Positions 24,840-35,688 of a DNA stretch of 64,000 nt are shown here, piece after piece. The first letter of the stretch is position 1. Each line of letters starts with the position of its first letter. This DNA is from Geminocystis sp. NIES-3709. GTDB taxonomy: Bacteria; Cyanobacteriota; Cyanobacteriia; Cyanobacteriales; Cyanobacteriaceae. The stretch lies in contig NZ_AP014821.1 in assembly GCF_001548115.1 (NCBI RefSeq), positions 1,801,262 to 1,865,261 on the forward strand. The letters run 5' to 3'. The translations under genes and the position numbers were made by a program. The notes under the pieces were generated by a model. That model was not told where the DNA came from, made no database searches, and saw only the letters and a list, made by a program, of their open reading frames with translations.

Positions 24840-27455
24840 ATGACTATTCTAATTAATGATCTCAGTACTGTTTATCAACAATTACAACAATTCGCAGGTT
24901 CAGAAGATTTTTGGGTAAAATTCGATCGAGTTTTTGGTTCTGAATATAATTTTACCCTTGCAGAAAATATTAAGACTCAATGGTTAAATCAAGACTTTAG
25001 CAATTTACCCACGATCGAAATCCTCAACAATGATATTTTAGGCAATGCTAGAGGTGGTTATGCCCTCAGTACTAATACCATTTATCTTTCCGATTCGTTC
25101 TTTGCCAATGCTTCAGACGATGCCGTTAACGCTGTAATTTTAGAGGAAATCGGTCACTTTATTGATACACAAATTAATGAGATAGATACCGTTGGGGATG
25201 AAGGGGAATTATTTTCAACCTTACTAACAGGACAATATTTATCTGTCCAAACCTTAAACCGAATCTCCACGGAAAATGATTTTAGCATGATCGTCTTGAA
25301 TGGAGAGACTCTAACTATAGAACAATCAGCTCCTAGTACATTTTCTAACACTGCTAACATCACAATTCCTGTTGATTCAACTGTAAATACTTCTCCGTCC
25401 AATCCTTATCCGTCAAGTATCGTGGTAAGTGGATTTGATGGAAATATTAGTTCTGTTCAAGTCACTCTTAATAATCTTAGTCATACATTTCCCGATGATA
25501 TAGATATTTTGTTGGTATCACCCACTGGAGTTAAGATGATTCTCATGTCTGATACAGGGGGAAATCCAGATATATCGGGTGTAACTCTAACTTTCTCCGA
25601 CAGCGCCGCCTCATCTTTGCCAGATGCAACTCAAATCACTACTGGTACTTATAAACCTACTAACTCCTCGCCAAGTGATACTTTTCCCGCTTCGGCCCCC
25701 TCTGGCCCTTATCTTTCGACTTTAGGCGCTTTCAATGGAACAGATCCAAATGGAACTTGGCAACTTTATATAGTTGATGACACCCTAGAAGATTCTGGTA
25801 CTATGACCGGTGGCTGGAGTATTGCTATTACCACAGCTCCAGCTAATCAAGCTCCTACAGATTTAATCCTTTCTAGCAACACTATTACGGAAAACGTTGT
25901 GGTTGGTGCAGGTGTTAAAATCGGAGATATTACTATTACTGATCCTGATGCTAGTGGCAATAATAATGTTTTAATCGTTAACGATACCACCAATTTTGCT
26001 ATTCAGAATGGAACTGAACTGTTCTTTATCGGAGCGAGTCCAAACTTTGAAATTAAATCAACCTATGATATTACCATTACCTCGACTGATGCCAATGGTG
26101 GTAATCCTTTAATCTACAGTGAGCCTTTCACCGTTAATGTCAATAACGTTAACGAAGCCCCCATTTTAACTGTTCCGGGTTCACAAAGTATCGATGAAGA
26201 TACACCTATAACCATTACAGGTATTAGTTTAGCGGATGTGGATGCTGGAAGTAGTGATGTTGTTGTCACTCTTTCTGCCGTGTCAGGAATCCTCACTCTC
26301 GGTAGTACTTCAGGTTTGACCAGTGTCACAGGTAATGGGGCGAGTAACGTCACCTTTAGTGGTAATTTAACCAATATCAACTCAGCTTTGAATTTGAACA
26401 ACTTGACATATCAAGGGAATGCTAACTTCTCTGGTTCAGAGATTATTAGCCTAAGCGTTAATGATCAGGGTAATACTGGCTCAGGGGGTGCATTAACCGA
26501 TAGTGAATCTATTACCGTTACTGTTAATCCTATTAATGATTCTCCTACGGTTGCTAATGTTATTCCTAATCAAACAGCTACAGAATATAACCTATTTGAT
26601 TTTAGTTTTGATGTTAATACTTTTAATGATGTAGATCAAGGAGACTCTTTAACTTATAATGCCACTTTAGATGATGGTAATGCTTTACCTAGTTGGTTGT
26701 CTTTTGATTGCAATTCTCGTACTTTTAGTGGTACTCCCTCCCCATCAGATATAACAACTATCCCTTTTAGTGTGAAGGTAACGGCGACAGATACGGGAAC
26801 ATTGTTTGTTAGTGATACCTTTGAGCTTACAGTATCTGCTTTGACAACTACTAACACTACAGGTAGTGGAATCGCTGATAACCTTATGGGAATTACCAAT
26901 ACTAAAAATAATATCAGTGGTGCTGGTGGTAATGATACTCTTATGGGAGGAGATTTTGCTGATACTCTTTTAGGTGGCAGTGGCAATGATAGTATTATCG
27001 GAGGCAATTTTGCCGACATTCTTGATGGTGGCAGTGGTAATGATACTTTAACGGGAGGAGATGCTAATGATATTTTAACGGCTGGTAGTGGTAATGATAT
27101 TTTAACAGGGGGTAATGGTAATGATACTCTCACGGGAGGTAGTGGTATTGATTCCTTCTTTTTTAACTCTCCCTCAGAAGACATTGATAGAATTACAGAT
27201 TTCAGTGTAGTAGATGACTCGATCGTTTTAAGTGGTAGTGGCTTTAGTTTAAGTACAGGGACTTTAATGGCTAATCAATTCCGTAGTGGTGCAGGAATAA
27301 CGAGTGCAAATTCCGGTACTCAACGTTTAATCTACAATAGTAGTAATGGTGCATTTTATTATGATGCTGATGGTGTCGGAGGAACTACGGAAGTACAGGT
27401 TGCTACTTTAAAGGGGGGATTAGCCTTAACTAATAATGATGTGATTGTAATTTAA
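24840..27455 (+). CDS. Secreted RTX-type calcium-binding protein with P-domain
   Basis: 871 residues. Order: N-terminal domain (1-165) with AVILEEIGHFIDTQIN, a metalloprotease-like helix where the first His of HExxH is Glu; proprotein-convertase P-domain (about 175-332, DGNISSVQVTLNNLSHTFPD to GTWQLYIVDD); cadherin-like repeat (about 335-445); a second Ig/cadherin-like module (446-555); a dystroglycan-type cadherin module (560-665); five or so RTX nonapeptides (GGSGNDTLTGGD type, 680-770); and a C-terminal targeting domain. There is no Sec signal peptide, so type I secretion is expected. Probable cell-surface or extracellular adhesin-like protein; protease activity is doubtful. Confidence 0.85.
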   Translation: MTILINDLSTVYQQLQQFAGSEDFWVKFDRVFGSEYNFTLAENIKTQWLNQDFSNLPTIEILNNDILGNARGGYALSTNTIYLSDSFFANASDDAVNAVILEEIGHFIDTQINEIDTVGDEGELFSTLLTGQYLSVQTLNRISTENDFSMIVLNGETLTIEQSAPSTFSNTANITIPVDSTVNTSPSNPYPSSIVVSGFDGNISSVQVTLNNLSHTFPDDIDILLVSPTGVKMILMSDTGGNPDISGVTLTFSDSAASSLPDATQITTGTYKPTNSSPSDTFPASAPSGPYLSTLGAFNGTDPNGTWQLYIVDDTLEDSGTMTGGWSIAITTAPANQAPTDLILSSNTITENVVVGAGVKIGDITITDPDASGNNNVLIVNDTTNFAIQNGTELFFIGASPNFEIKSTYDITITSTDANGGNPLIYSEPFTVNVNNVNEAPILTVPGSQSIDEDTPITITGISLADVDAGSSDVVVTLSAVSGILTLGSTSGLTSVTGNGASNVTFSGNLTNINSALNLNNLTYQGNANFSGSEIISLSVNDQGNTGSGGALTDSESITVTVNPINDSPTVANVIPNQTATEYNLFDFSFDVNTFNDVDQGDSLTYNATLDDGNALPSWLSFDCNSRTFSGTPSPSDITTIPFSVKVTATDTGTLFVSDTFELTVSALTTTNTTGSGIADNLMGITNTKNNISGAGGNDTLMGGDFADTLLGGSGNDSIIGGNFADILDGGSGNDTLTGGDANDILTAGSGNDILTGGNGNDTLTGGSGIDSFFFNSPSEDIDRITDFSVVDDSIVLSGSGFSLSTGTLMANQFRSGAGITSANSGTQRLIYNSSNGAFYYDADGVGGTTEVQVATLKGGLALTNNDVIVI

Positions 27456-27509
27456 GATAATCTAAAAATCCCCCAACCTTTTGAGAAGGGGGAAATCTCT
27501 CAATAATTG
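27431..27509 (+). repeat. Direct repeat A: RTX gene tail plus terminator-like hairpin
   Basis: Covers the last codons of the RTX gene and a TCCCCC...GGGGGA hairpin (27469-27474 with 27488-27493). A diverged second copy lies at 28984-29060, on the far side of the AAA+ ATPase gene. The hairpin probably ends RTX transcription. Confidence 0.75.
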
Positions 27510-27616
27510 TTCCTAATCGCACTATTGCCTCTTCTCTATCTCCATCAATGATTTTATACTTCACTCAGATAATAAAAAGGTATTTAGGAGAATTTAAAAC
27601 ATCTATACCTATATTT

Positions 27617-28789
27617 TTAGTACTGTAGAGATTCATGTAACTGTTTTGAAGCTAAAATAACATCATTAATTTTAAAAGTTATTAAATCTTGTTTGGTAGG
27701 GTTAGAAAGATTAGCTAGACGATTACATTGATTAGCAATACAACGATCGAATATATTACGAACAAATCTACCATTGCCTAATTGTCCTATTTTTTGTTCA
27801 AATTCATCTAGTAAATTAAGGATTTTTTCTCTTACTTGATTATCAATTATATATCCGTGTTCTTTACACATTAATTCAAATATTTTTACTAATTCTTCTG
27901 AAGTATAATCTACAAAATTTACGAAATTAGAAAACCTAGATTTTAAACCAGGATTTGACTGAATAAATCTTTTCATTTCTTCTTTATATCCAGCCACAAT
28001 AACAACTAAATCATCTCGATTATCTTCCATCAATTTTAACAATGTATTTACTGCTTCTTGTCCAAACATATCTTTTTTATCTTCTGGTACAAGAGAATAA
28101 GCCTCGTCAATAAAAAGGATTCCACCTAAAGCAGATTCTATTATTTTAGTGGTTTTTGGTGCTGTTTGTCCTAAGTATTCGGCGACTAAATCTGTTCTAT
28201 CAATTTCGACAAAATGTCCTTTTGAAAGTATATTTAATTTTTGATATATTTGACCTAAAATTCTTGCTACGGTAGTTTTACCAGTACCCGGATTTCCTGT
28301 AAATACTAAATGTTTCGTAATTTGAGGTAATTTTAACCCTACTTTTTCCTTGAGTTGAGCAATTTTGGCAATATTTACTAATTCTTGTACCGTTGATTTT
28401 ACTTCTTTTAATCCTATTAAAGAATTAAGTTTCTCTAAATCTTTTTCTATAGAATTTATCTCAGTTTTTTCTTGTTGTTTATCTGCTTTTTTTTCTTGTG
28501 ATTTTTGATTATTTATATTACTGGAGGTGATAATAAGTTGTGCTAATTCTAAAGCAAATTTACTATCAATTTCTTTAGAAGGATTACCCAAGATTTTAGC
28601 CGCTTGTTGTAAGGCTATTTGTCTCGAAGATACATAACTATAAAATAAACAATCTGTTAGAGATGATTTACTATTTTTAAGCAAAAATTCGTTAGCTTTT
28701 TCCTGATTGTCCCATGCCACCCAAAGCCAAGAGTTTTTTAGTTGACAAACACTAAATACAGGTACTTTAGTAATATAATAATAAGACAT
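27617..28789 (-). CDS. CbbX/SpoVK-type AAA+ ATPase
   Basis: 390 residues. The N-terminal about 115 residues are unlike CbbX and include KNSWLWVAWDNQEKANEFLL. The AAA+ core has GLKEVKSTVQELVNIAK, Walker A GNPGTGKTT (165-173), Walker B GGILFIDEAYSL (222-233), a pore-type loop region and an arginine-finger helix, then the CbbX lid (FVRNIFDRCIANQCNRLANL). CbbX proteins remodel inhibited Rubisco; relatives with other N-termini have unknown clients. No Rubisco gene is near, so a different client is likely. It faces the RTX gene and is bracketed by repeats of that gene's tail. Confidence 0.85.
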   Translation of the reverse strand: MSYYYITKVPVFSVCQLKNSWLWVAWDNQEKANEFLLKNSKSSLTDCLFYSYVSSRQIALQQAAKILGNPSKEIDSKFALELAQLIITSSNINNQKSQEKKADKQQEKTEINSIEKDLEKLNSLIGLKEVKSTVQELVNIAKIAQLKEKVGLKLPQITKHLVFTGNPGTGKTTVARILGQIYQKLNILSKGHFVEIDRTDLVAEYLGQTAPKTTKIIESALGGILFIDEAYSLVPEDKKDMFGQEAVNTLLKLMEDNRDDLVVIVAGYKEEMKRFIQSNPGLKSRFSNFVNFVDYTSEELVKIFELMCKEHGYIIDNQVREKILNLLDEFEQKIGQLGNGRFVRNIFDRCIANQCNRLANLSNPTKQDLITFKINDVILASKQLHESLQY

Positions 28790-29259
28790 ATTTTGTATAA
28801 GTAATATTATGAATTACATATTATAAAACAAAAAATGATATAGTTAAATAATTCTTGCTACATAATTGAATAAATTATACTTAACTCGATCGATAAAATT
28901 CAGAAATAAAAAGCAAGTCAGACGAATCTTGTCGGTTTTCTTTCCCTCTGTTTACCTATAATTTTAAATTCACTGAGATTAGCTAATAATGATTTTATTG
29001 TAATTGATAATCTAAAAATCCCCCAAATTTTTTGAAAAGGGGGACGTTTCTTAATAATTGTGGCTCTTCTACAGTAGTTCTGATAAATTACTAGAAAATA
29101 ATCGATAAAAACCTTAATCTATCTAGTTTTAAGCATTTAAAAAATGTAATTGTTATCAATTAACAGTTTAAATTTAACTTAATATCTACCACCTAATGCC
29201 TAACACCTTTTTTCGCAATAATTTATCACGACGAGAAGCTAAGAGAGTCATAATTGTTC
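28790..29259. other. Intergenic region holding a relic of an RTX gene end
   Basis: 470 bp without an intact gene. The segment 28984-29060 is a diverged copy of 27431-27509. The remainder is AT-rich, with CACCTAATGCCTAACACC (about 29190), a heptamer-type repeat. Confidence 0.55.
28984..29060 (+). repeat. Direct repeat B: diverged copy of the RTX gene tail and hairpin
   Basis: Reads NNDFIVID against NNDVIVI at the end of the RTX protein, continues with the same GATAATCTAAAAATCCCCC, and forms a longer hairpin (TCCCCC and TTTT with AAAA and GGGGGA). No RTX coding sequence remains upstream. A relic of a second RTX gene or of a duplication that the ATPase gene interrupted. Confidence 0.7.
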
Positions 29260-30246
29260 CTAATTTTTAGTTAAGCCTTGATATGTAATAGTTAAGAATT
29301 GATCAGAATTGAAAAATCCTTTACCCCAAGTTTCCTGCAAATCGTCAATGGTTTTAGCTTTTATCAAGTCATCCAATGTCATGTTTTTAGCGATACCATC
29401 TTTAACTCTTTGGTTAACAGTTTTTAACATTTCTTGAAAGGTTATTAATTCTTTTTTGTTACCTAAAGGGCCATGTCCGGGAATTATTAGGGTTTCATCA
29501 TTACAAAGAGGTAAAATTTTATCAATACCAGAAATCATACCTTGTACTGAACCGCCCACTCCTATATCGATAAAAGGATAAATGCCGTTAAAAAATAAAT
29601 CTCCTGTATGGACAATATTTTCATTAACAAAATGAAGTATTATATCTCCGTCTGTATGAGCTGGAGCTACACGAAAACCATGAATTTGATGATCATTGAC
29701 ATTAAAATTTATAGTGTCATCAAATGTAATTTTTGGTAAAGCATCCGTAGGAGCAACAGGCATTTCCAGAGATAAAATAGGGAAAGAATGGGCTATTTTC
29801 ATCTGTTTTGGTACGTTTTCATGGGCAATAATTAACGCACCTGCCTTAGCAAAATTTTCGTTGCCTCCTGTATGATCGGAATGGTAATGAGTGTTAACTA
29901 GATAACGAATGGGTTGATCACTAATTTTCTCGATCGCCGCCATGATTTTAGTTGATAATGGAGCATATTCACTATCTATCATCAATATTCCATCTTTGCC
30001 CACAGAAACTGCTATATTTCCTCCTTCTCCTTGCAACATATAAATATTATTTTTGAGAGGAGTAGTCTTAATTTCTACTTTATCAAAGTCTTGGGCAATA
30101 ATTTGTTTAGACTCGATCAAACTAGGTATAATAGAATCTCGATCGGCTTGAGAATTATAAGCAACAACAGTTTTTCCCCATAAAATAATTGTCAAAAAAC
30201 AAAAAATTACGAGGATGTAACTAAAACGAAACTTCTTTTTAAACAT
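29260..30246 (-). CDS. Secreted MBL-fold metallo-hydrolase
   Basis: 328 residues. An N-terminal hydrophobic segment (residues about 9-29) looks like a signal peptide or anchor. Metallo-beta-lactamase-fold metal motif HYHSDHTGG (H120, H122, D124, H125), a later His in VAPAHTDGDIILHF, and IIPGHGPLG. This resembles periplasmic MBL proteins annotated as cyclase or quinoprotein-relay hydrolases; antibiotic hydrolysis cannot be assumed. It is transcribed in the same direction as the ATPase gene but 470 bp away from it. Confidence 0.82.
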   Translation of the reverse strand: MFKKKFRFSYILVIFCFLTIILWGKTVVAYNSQADRDSIIPSLIESKQIIAQDFDKVEIKTTPLKNNIYMLQGEGGNIAVSVGKDGILMIDSEYAPLSTKIMAAIEKISDQPIRYLVNTHYHSDHTGGNENFAKAGALIIAHENVPKQMKIAHSFPILSLEMPVAPTDALPKITFDDTINFNVNDHQIHGFRVAPAHTDGDIILHFVNENIVHTGDLFFNGIYPFIDIGVGGSVQGMISGIDKILPLCNDETLIIPGHGPLGNKKELITFQEMLKTVNQRVKDGIAKNMTLDDLIKAKTIDDLQETWGKGFFNSDQFLTITYQGLTKN

Positions 30247-30310
30247 AAATGAAAATCACCATCGAAAAACTACATCTTAAACCATTAAGAATAATTTTTC
30301 CACAAGTTTT

Positions 30311-31735
30311 TTATTTACTAATTTGAAAACTATTACCTAAGGGTAAAAATATTGTTAAAATTTCCCCCTTATCAGGTTTTTGTTTAATAATTAATTTACC
30401 TCCTAAAGCATGGAAAATATTTTTAGTGACATCATGGCTTAAAGATAAACTTCCTGTATTTGGCTGAAAAAGTAACAATTTTCCTAAGCATTTTACTTGT
30501 TCATTATTAACATTAGACTCCGATAAAAACTGTAATTTTAATTGATTTCCTGCTGGTAAAATTAACACTTTAAAATGTTCGCCACTTGGTAAATTTCGGG
30601 TAAATCTTTCCATTAATCCTGTTAAAATTTGAGTTAACATATTCGGATCGCTAACAATTTGAGGTAATTTATTTGGTATAATAATATCGAGAATTATATT
30701 TCGTCTTTCTGCTTGTTTTTTCCAATTGGGAATACTTTGATTTAAAATTTGTTCTAAAGAAATTGGGACTAATTTAACCTCAGATTTTTGAGAAGATTTT
30801 GACTCTAATTCCGCCGCTCTAAAAATTAATTCCATGCGGTTGATTTGCTCTGTACATTCTTGCTCGATCGATTCTAAATGTTTAACTAATTCAGGAGTAC
30901 TTTTTGCCCTTTTTAACAACAGTTTTGTTAGGGTTTTAATAGTAGTTAAAGGAGTTCTAATTTCATGAGTTAATGCTTGTAATAACTCAAATTCTGGATA
31001 AGGAGGTAAGGGAGTTTTTTTCAGAGAAATACTACTACTTTGACGAGGAATTTTGTTATTTTCAGAAATTAGATTTTCCTGTGAAGAAATATTTTGTAAT
31101 AGATAACGACTAAATTGAGTAACGATTTTATAATCAGGAATAGTGGGATAAAATCTAGTAAATAATTCTTCTAAATATTCTTTATGATAATTTTTACTAA
31201 GAATCAGTCTTGCTTTAAGTAAAAACCATATTTTTTTAATAATTTCTGGATTAAAAGAAAAGTGAAAATTTCCTTCATTATTTTTATCCATAGATTTAAC
31301 CATTACGAAGGAAAATTTATCGGTTAAAACGAGGGTAAATTGTTCATCATTTAACGTATCATTTACCCCTAAAGAAACATCAATAAAGGAAGATACTTTA
31401 CTGAAAGAAGTTTGAGAATGAGAAGGCATTAATGCCATTTTAGAACAACCCCAAGAAGAAAAAATTACGGTTTCTAAATGAGATATTAATTTAACATCTT
31501 GAATAACGGGAGTTGGGGAAGATATTATCAACCCTTGTATCGATTGAGGATTGTTTTTTTCTAATTCAATAGTCGTCATTAATAATTTTTCTAAAGACAC
31601 GATCGAGCTATGCCACTGTTGCTGTGCTTTAATAGAAATATTAGAGTCATTATCACCAAAATCTGTTAATTCTAGGTTTTCTTCTTCTAATAAAATATCT
31701 CCTAGCTTAACTCCCAAATAATCAGATAAAATCAT
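30311..31735 (-). CDS. Sensor histidine kinase with degenerate ATP-binding domain
   Basis: 474 residues, no membrane segment. Residues 1-240 are an unnamed sensory region. The H-box ALTHEIRTPLTTIKTL has phospho-acceptor His257, followed by a dimerisation helix ending NRMELIFRAAELE. The ATPase part keeps a G2-like end (ALGGKLIIKQKPDKGEILTI), but the N-box that should hold the catalytic Asn reads QILTGLMERFTRN, and a clear DxGxG is missing. It may bind nucleotide poorly or act as a phosphotransfer or scaffold partner. No response regulator is adjacent. Confidence 0.75.
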   Translation of the reverse strand: MILSDYLGVKLGDILLEEENLELTDFGDNDSNISIKAQQQWHSSIVSLEKLLMTTIELEKNNPQSIQGLIISSPTPVIQDVKLISHLETVIFSSWGCSKMALMPSHSQTSFSKVSSFIDVSLGVNDTLNDEQFTLVLTDKFSFVMVKSMDKNNEGNFHFSFNPEIIKKIWFLLKARLILSKNYHKEYLEELFTRFYPTIPDYKIVTQFSRYLLQNISSQENLISENNKIPRQSSSISLKKTPLPPYPEFELLQALTHEIRTPLTTIKTLTKLLLKRAKSTPELVKHLESIEQECTEQINRMELIFRAAELESKSSQKSEVKLVPISLEQILNQSIPNWKKQAERRNIILDIIIPNKLPQIVSDPNMLTQILTGLMERFTRNLPSGEHFKVLILPAGNQLKLQFLSESNVNNEQVKCLGKLLLFQPNTGSLSLSHDVTKNIFHALGGKLIIKQKPDKGEILTIFLPLGNSFQISK

Positions 31736-31836
31736 AGTTTAATCATCTCATATTCCTCCAGACAAAACTAATAATAACTTTTTTATAACTTTTGTTAAAG
31801 TGTTATAACCGAACCATTTTAAGGGTAATTACCTTA

Positions 31837-33894
<2,058 letters not shown>

Positions 33895-33904
33895 TTATTT
33901 TCTA

Positions 33905-34090
33905 TTAATTATTCTTAATTCGATCGCTTGAACTAGCAATATTTAAAAGTAAATTCCCGTTTTGCTCCCACCATTGCTTTAAATGATTAATATTTGCGGA
34001 TGGAACATTGAGCTTATCCCATAACTTTTTTCTGTGTTAATCTTCAGAATAAATACCTTCTATAAACCCATAAATTTTTATGATACATAT
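33905..34090 (-). pseudogene. Unidentified gene remnant between ligA and the HhH gene
   Basis: On the minus strand one frame reads KIYGFIEGIYSED, then TAA, then HRKKLWDKLNVPSANINHLK, WWEQNGNLLLNIASS and a terminal TAA at 33905-33907. The composition and amphipathic pattern are typical of coding DNA, unlike the other frames, and a HIP1-type site sits in it. No start codon is seen. Likely the 3' end of a decayed gene; family not recognised. Confidence 0.5.
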
Positions 34091-34099
34091 TTATAATTT

Positions 34100-34804
34100 T
34101 TATACCAAATGACGATAAATTTGAATGGGGATTCCAGTACGTTTTCTAACATCTAATAAAGATTTATACTGTCCTTTTTCCGTTCTTTCTAAAACAATTT
34201 TTTTTGCACTATTTTCGTCAATATTATAACTTATTAATTCATCTACAGATAAAGTATTTAATCTACGCCAAGAAACATCAACTTCTTTTCTCAAATCATA
34301 ACCAAAAACCATTAAAGGTTCGATACGTCTTAAAATATTCTCTGATATTCCTGCTACTTCTGATAAATCATCAATATCCATAAACATATAGCCTTCATGT
34401 CTTAAAGATTCAATATCGTTGGCATGAATAATGGATAAACCTAATTGATAAACTATATCATCTTTAGAACAATTATTAATATCAACTTTTCCTCTATATT
34501 CTGCTATTAATTGAGCAATTTTTGACGAAGGAATTAATACTCCTTTTGGTGCAGTTTTTATTAAATAATTTTGTTTAATTTTAAATGCAATAATGATTTG
34601 AGTTATCCAAAATAAATATACTGATGAGGGTAATAAAGAAGAAAATAAAAGAGAAACAAATGTTAATCCACCGCCGATAAATAACCACGAATTTGTTTTA
34701 CTTTTCCACCCCGCATAAACTAAGGAAAATCCACCAAAAATGGGAAAAAAAGACCACCATAACCAAGGAGGATTTCTATCAAACCAGTTTTTATTATAAG
34801 TCAT
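34100..34804 (-). CDS. Membrane-anchored helix-hairpin-helix protein
   Basis: 234 residues. Two or three hydrophobic segments in residues 14-75, then a soluble part with two HhH-like units: VDINNCSKDDIVYQLGLSII (about 109-128) and LSVDELISYNIDENSAKKIV with YKSLLDVRKRTGI (about 186-225). Such ComEA-like hairpins bind DNA or partner proteins; with a membrane anchor, a role at the envelope is plausible but unproven. It is last in a compact three-gene minus-strand set (26-bp gap to the TM2 gene). Confidence 0.65.
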   Translation of the reverse strand: MTYNKNWFDRNPPWLWWSFFPIFGGFSLVYAGWKSKTNSWLFIGGGLTFVSLLFSSLLPSSVYLFWITQIIIAFKIKQNYLIKTAPKGVLIPSSKIAQLIAEYRGKVDINNCSKDDIVYQLGLSIIHANDIESLRHEGYMFMDIDDLSEVAGISENILRRIEPLMVFGYDLRKEVDVSWRRLNTLSVDELISYNIDENSAKKIVLERTEKGQYKSLLDVRKRTGIPIQIYRHLV

Positions 34805-34830
34805 AATAATTTCACCTTGTGACTTAAATT

Positions 34831-35181
34831 TTATATTGAATTCAAAAATTTTCTTCTTTTTTCTTCATATTCTTCAGCTGTTATAATACCTTGATCATAA
34901 AGTTTTTTAAGTTCCGTTAAAGTATTAATACTCTCTTTTTTAGAAGATAAAGAAGGGCTATTAAATGAACTACTAATTAAATTATTATATTGACCATTAA
35001 ATGTTTGATCTGACATTAGTAATAAACCAATAAAATCAAAAATTGCAAGTATAGACGGAATTAGAGTCCATGAAAATATTAAGTATAATACTCCTGCAAA
35101 ATTGTGTCCTAAATAAAATTTATGAACACCAAAACCACCTAGAAAGAAAGTTAAAATAATAGCAACTGATCTATTTTTCAT
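34831..35181 (-). CDS. TM2 domain protein with SHOCT tail
   Basis: 116 residues. A TM2 unit (SVAIILTFFLGGFGVHKFYL, then a second membrane helix and a DFIGLLLMS ending) spans residues 4-62. A C-terminal SHOCT-type helix pair follows (LTELKKLYDQGIITAEEYEE). Both domains are widespread in small bacterial membrane proteins of unknown function; SHOCT is thought to mediate oligomerisation. It sits between two membrane-protein genes and is probably co-transcribed. Confidence 0.85.
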   Translation of the reverse strand: MKNRSVAIILTFFLGGFGVHKFYLGHNFAGVLYLIFSWTLIPSILAIFDFIGLLLMSDQTFNGQYNNLISSSFNSPSLSSKKESINTLTELKKLYDQGIITAEEYEEKRRKFLNSI

Positions 35182-35196
35182 TTTAATTAATTAATA

Positions 35197-35436
35197 CTAA
35201 TTTTCTAAATACTGTTTATTTCTTTTTAATTTTTTCAACTTTATATTAGTAAAATAAACTAGGACGATCGAGCTTTGTATTTCTAAAATAATAAGATAGT
35301 TTCTCACAAAATAATTAACTTCTAACAAAGAATTGAGTGAAAAAATAGATAGTCCAAATATTAAAAAAATTATTAACTTCCATGAATAACTATCAGATAA
35401 TCTCGATCGAGTATTGGTTTTCGATAAAATTTTCAT
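35197..35436 (-). CDS. Small membrane protein of unknown function
   Basis: 79 residues: a short polar start (residues 1-18), two hydrophobic segments (about 20-38 and 45-65) and a Lys-rich end (KLKKLKRNKQ). It lies 15 bp upstream of the TM2 gene on the same strand, which supports it being real. No family is recognised. Confidence 0.45.
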   Translation of the reverse strand: MKILSKTNTRSRLSDSYSWKLIIFLIFGLSIFSLNSLLEVNYFVRNYLIILEIQSSIVLVYFTNIKLKKLKRNKQYLEN

Positions 35437-35688
35437 AACTAAACAATTATGCTTTTAATCTTCATTATTTATTCTAACTAATAAATTTATCAATGGACAA
35501 TAAAAGCCTTTTTAAAATAAAGTTAGTTTAACTTGATAATAATATTCTCACAATTTAGATAAGAGTTTTTGTATTATTTAGTAAATATAAAGATTGAGAG
35601 ATACAAAATTAGAGTAAAGACAAGATCTTAGTATAATAGAACGTTACACAACTTAAATATATTTACTATACTTTTTTTGTTATTGATT

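Noticed and set aside
26654-27184. 176-residue minus-strand frame rich in LPLPPVK repeats
   Set aside because: Antisense reading of the RTX repeats.
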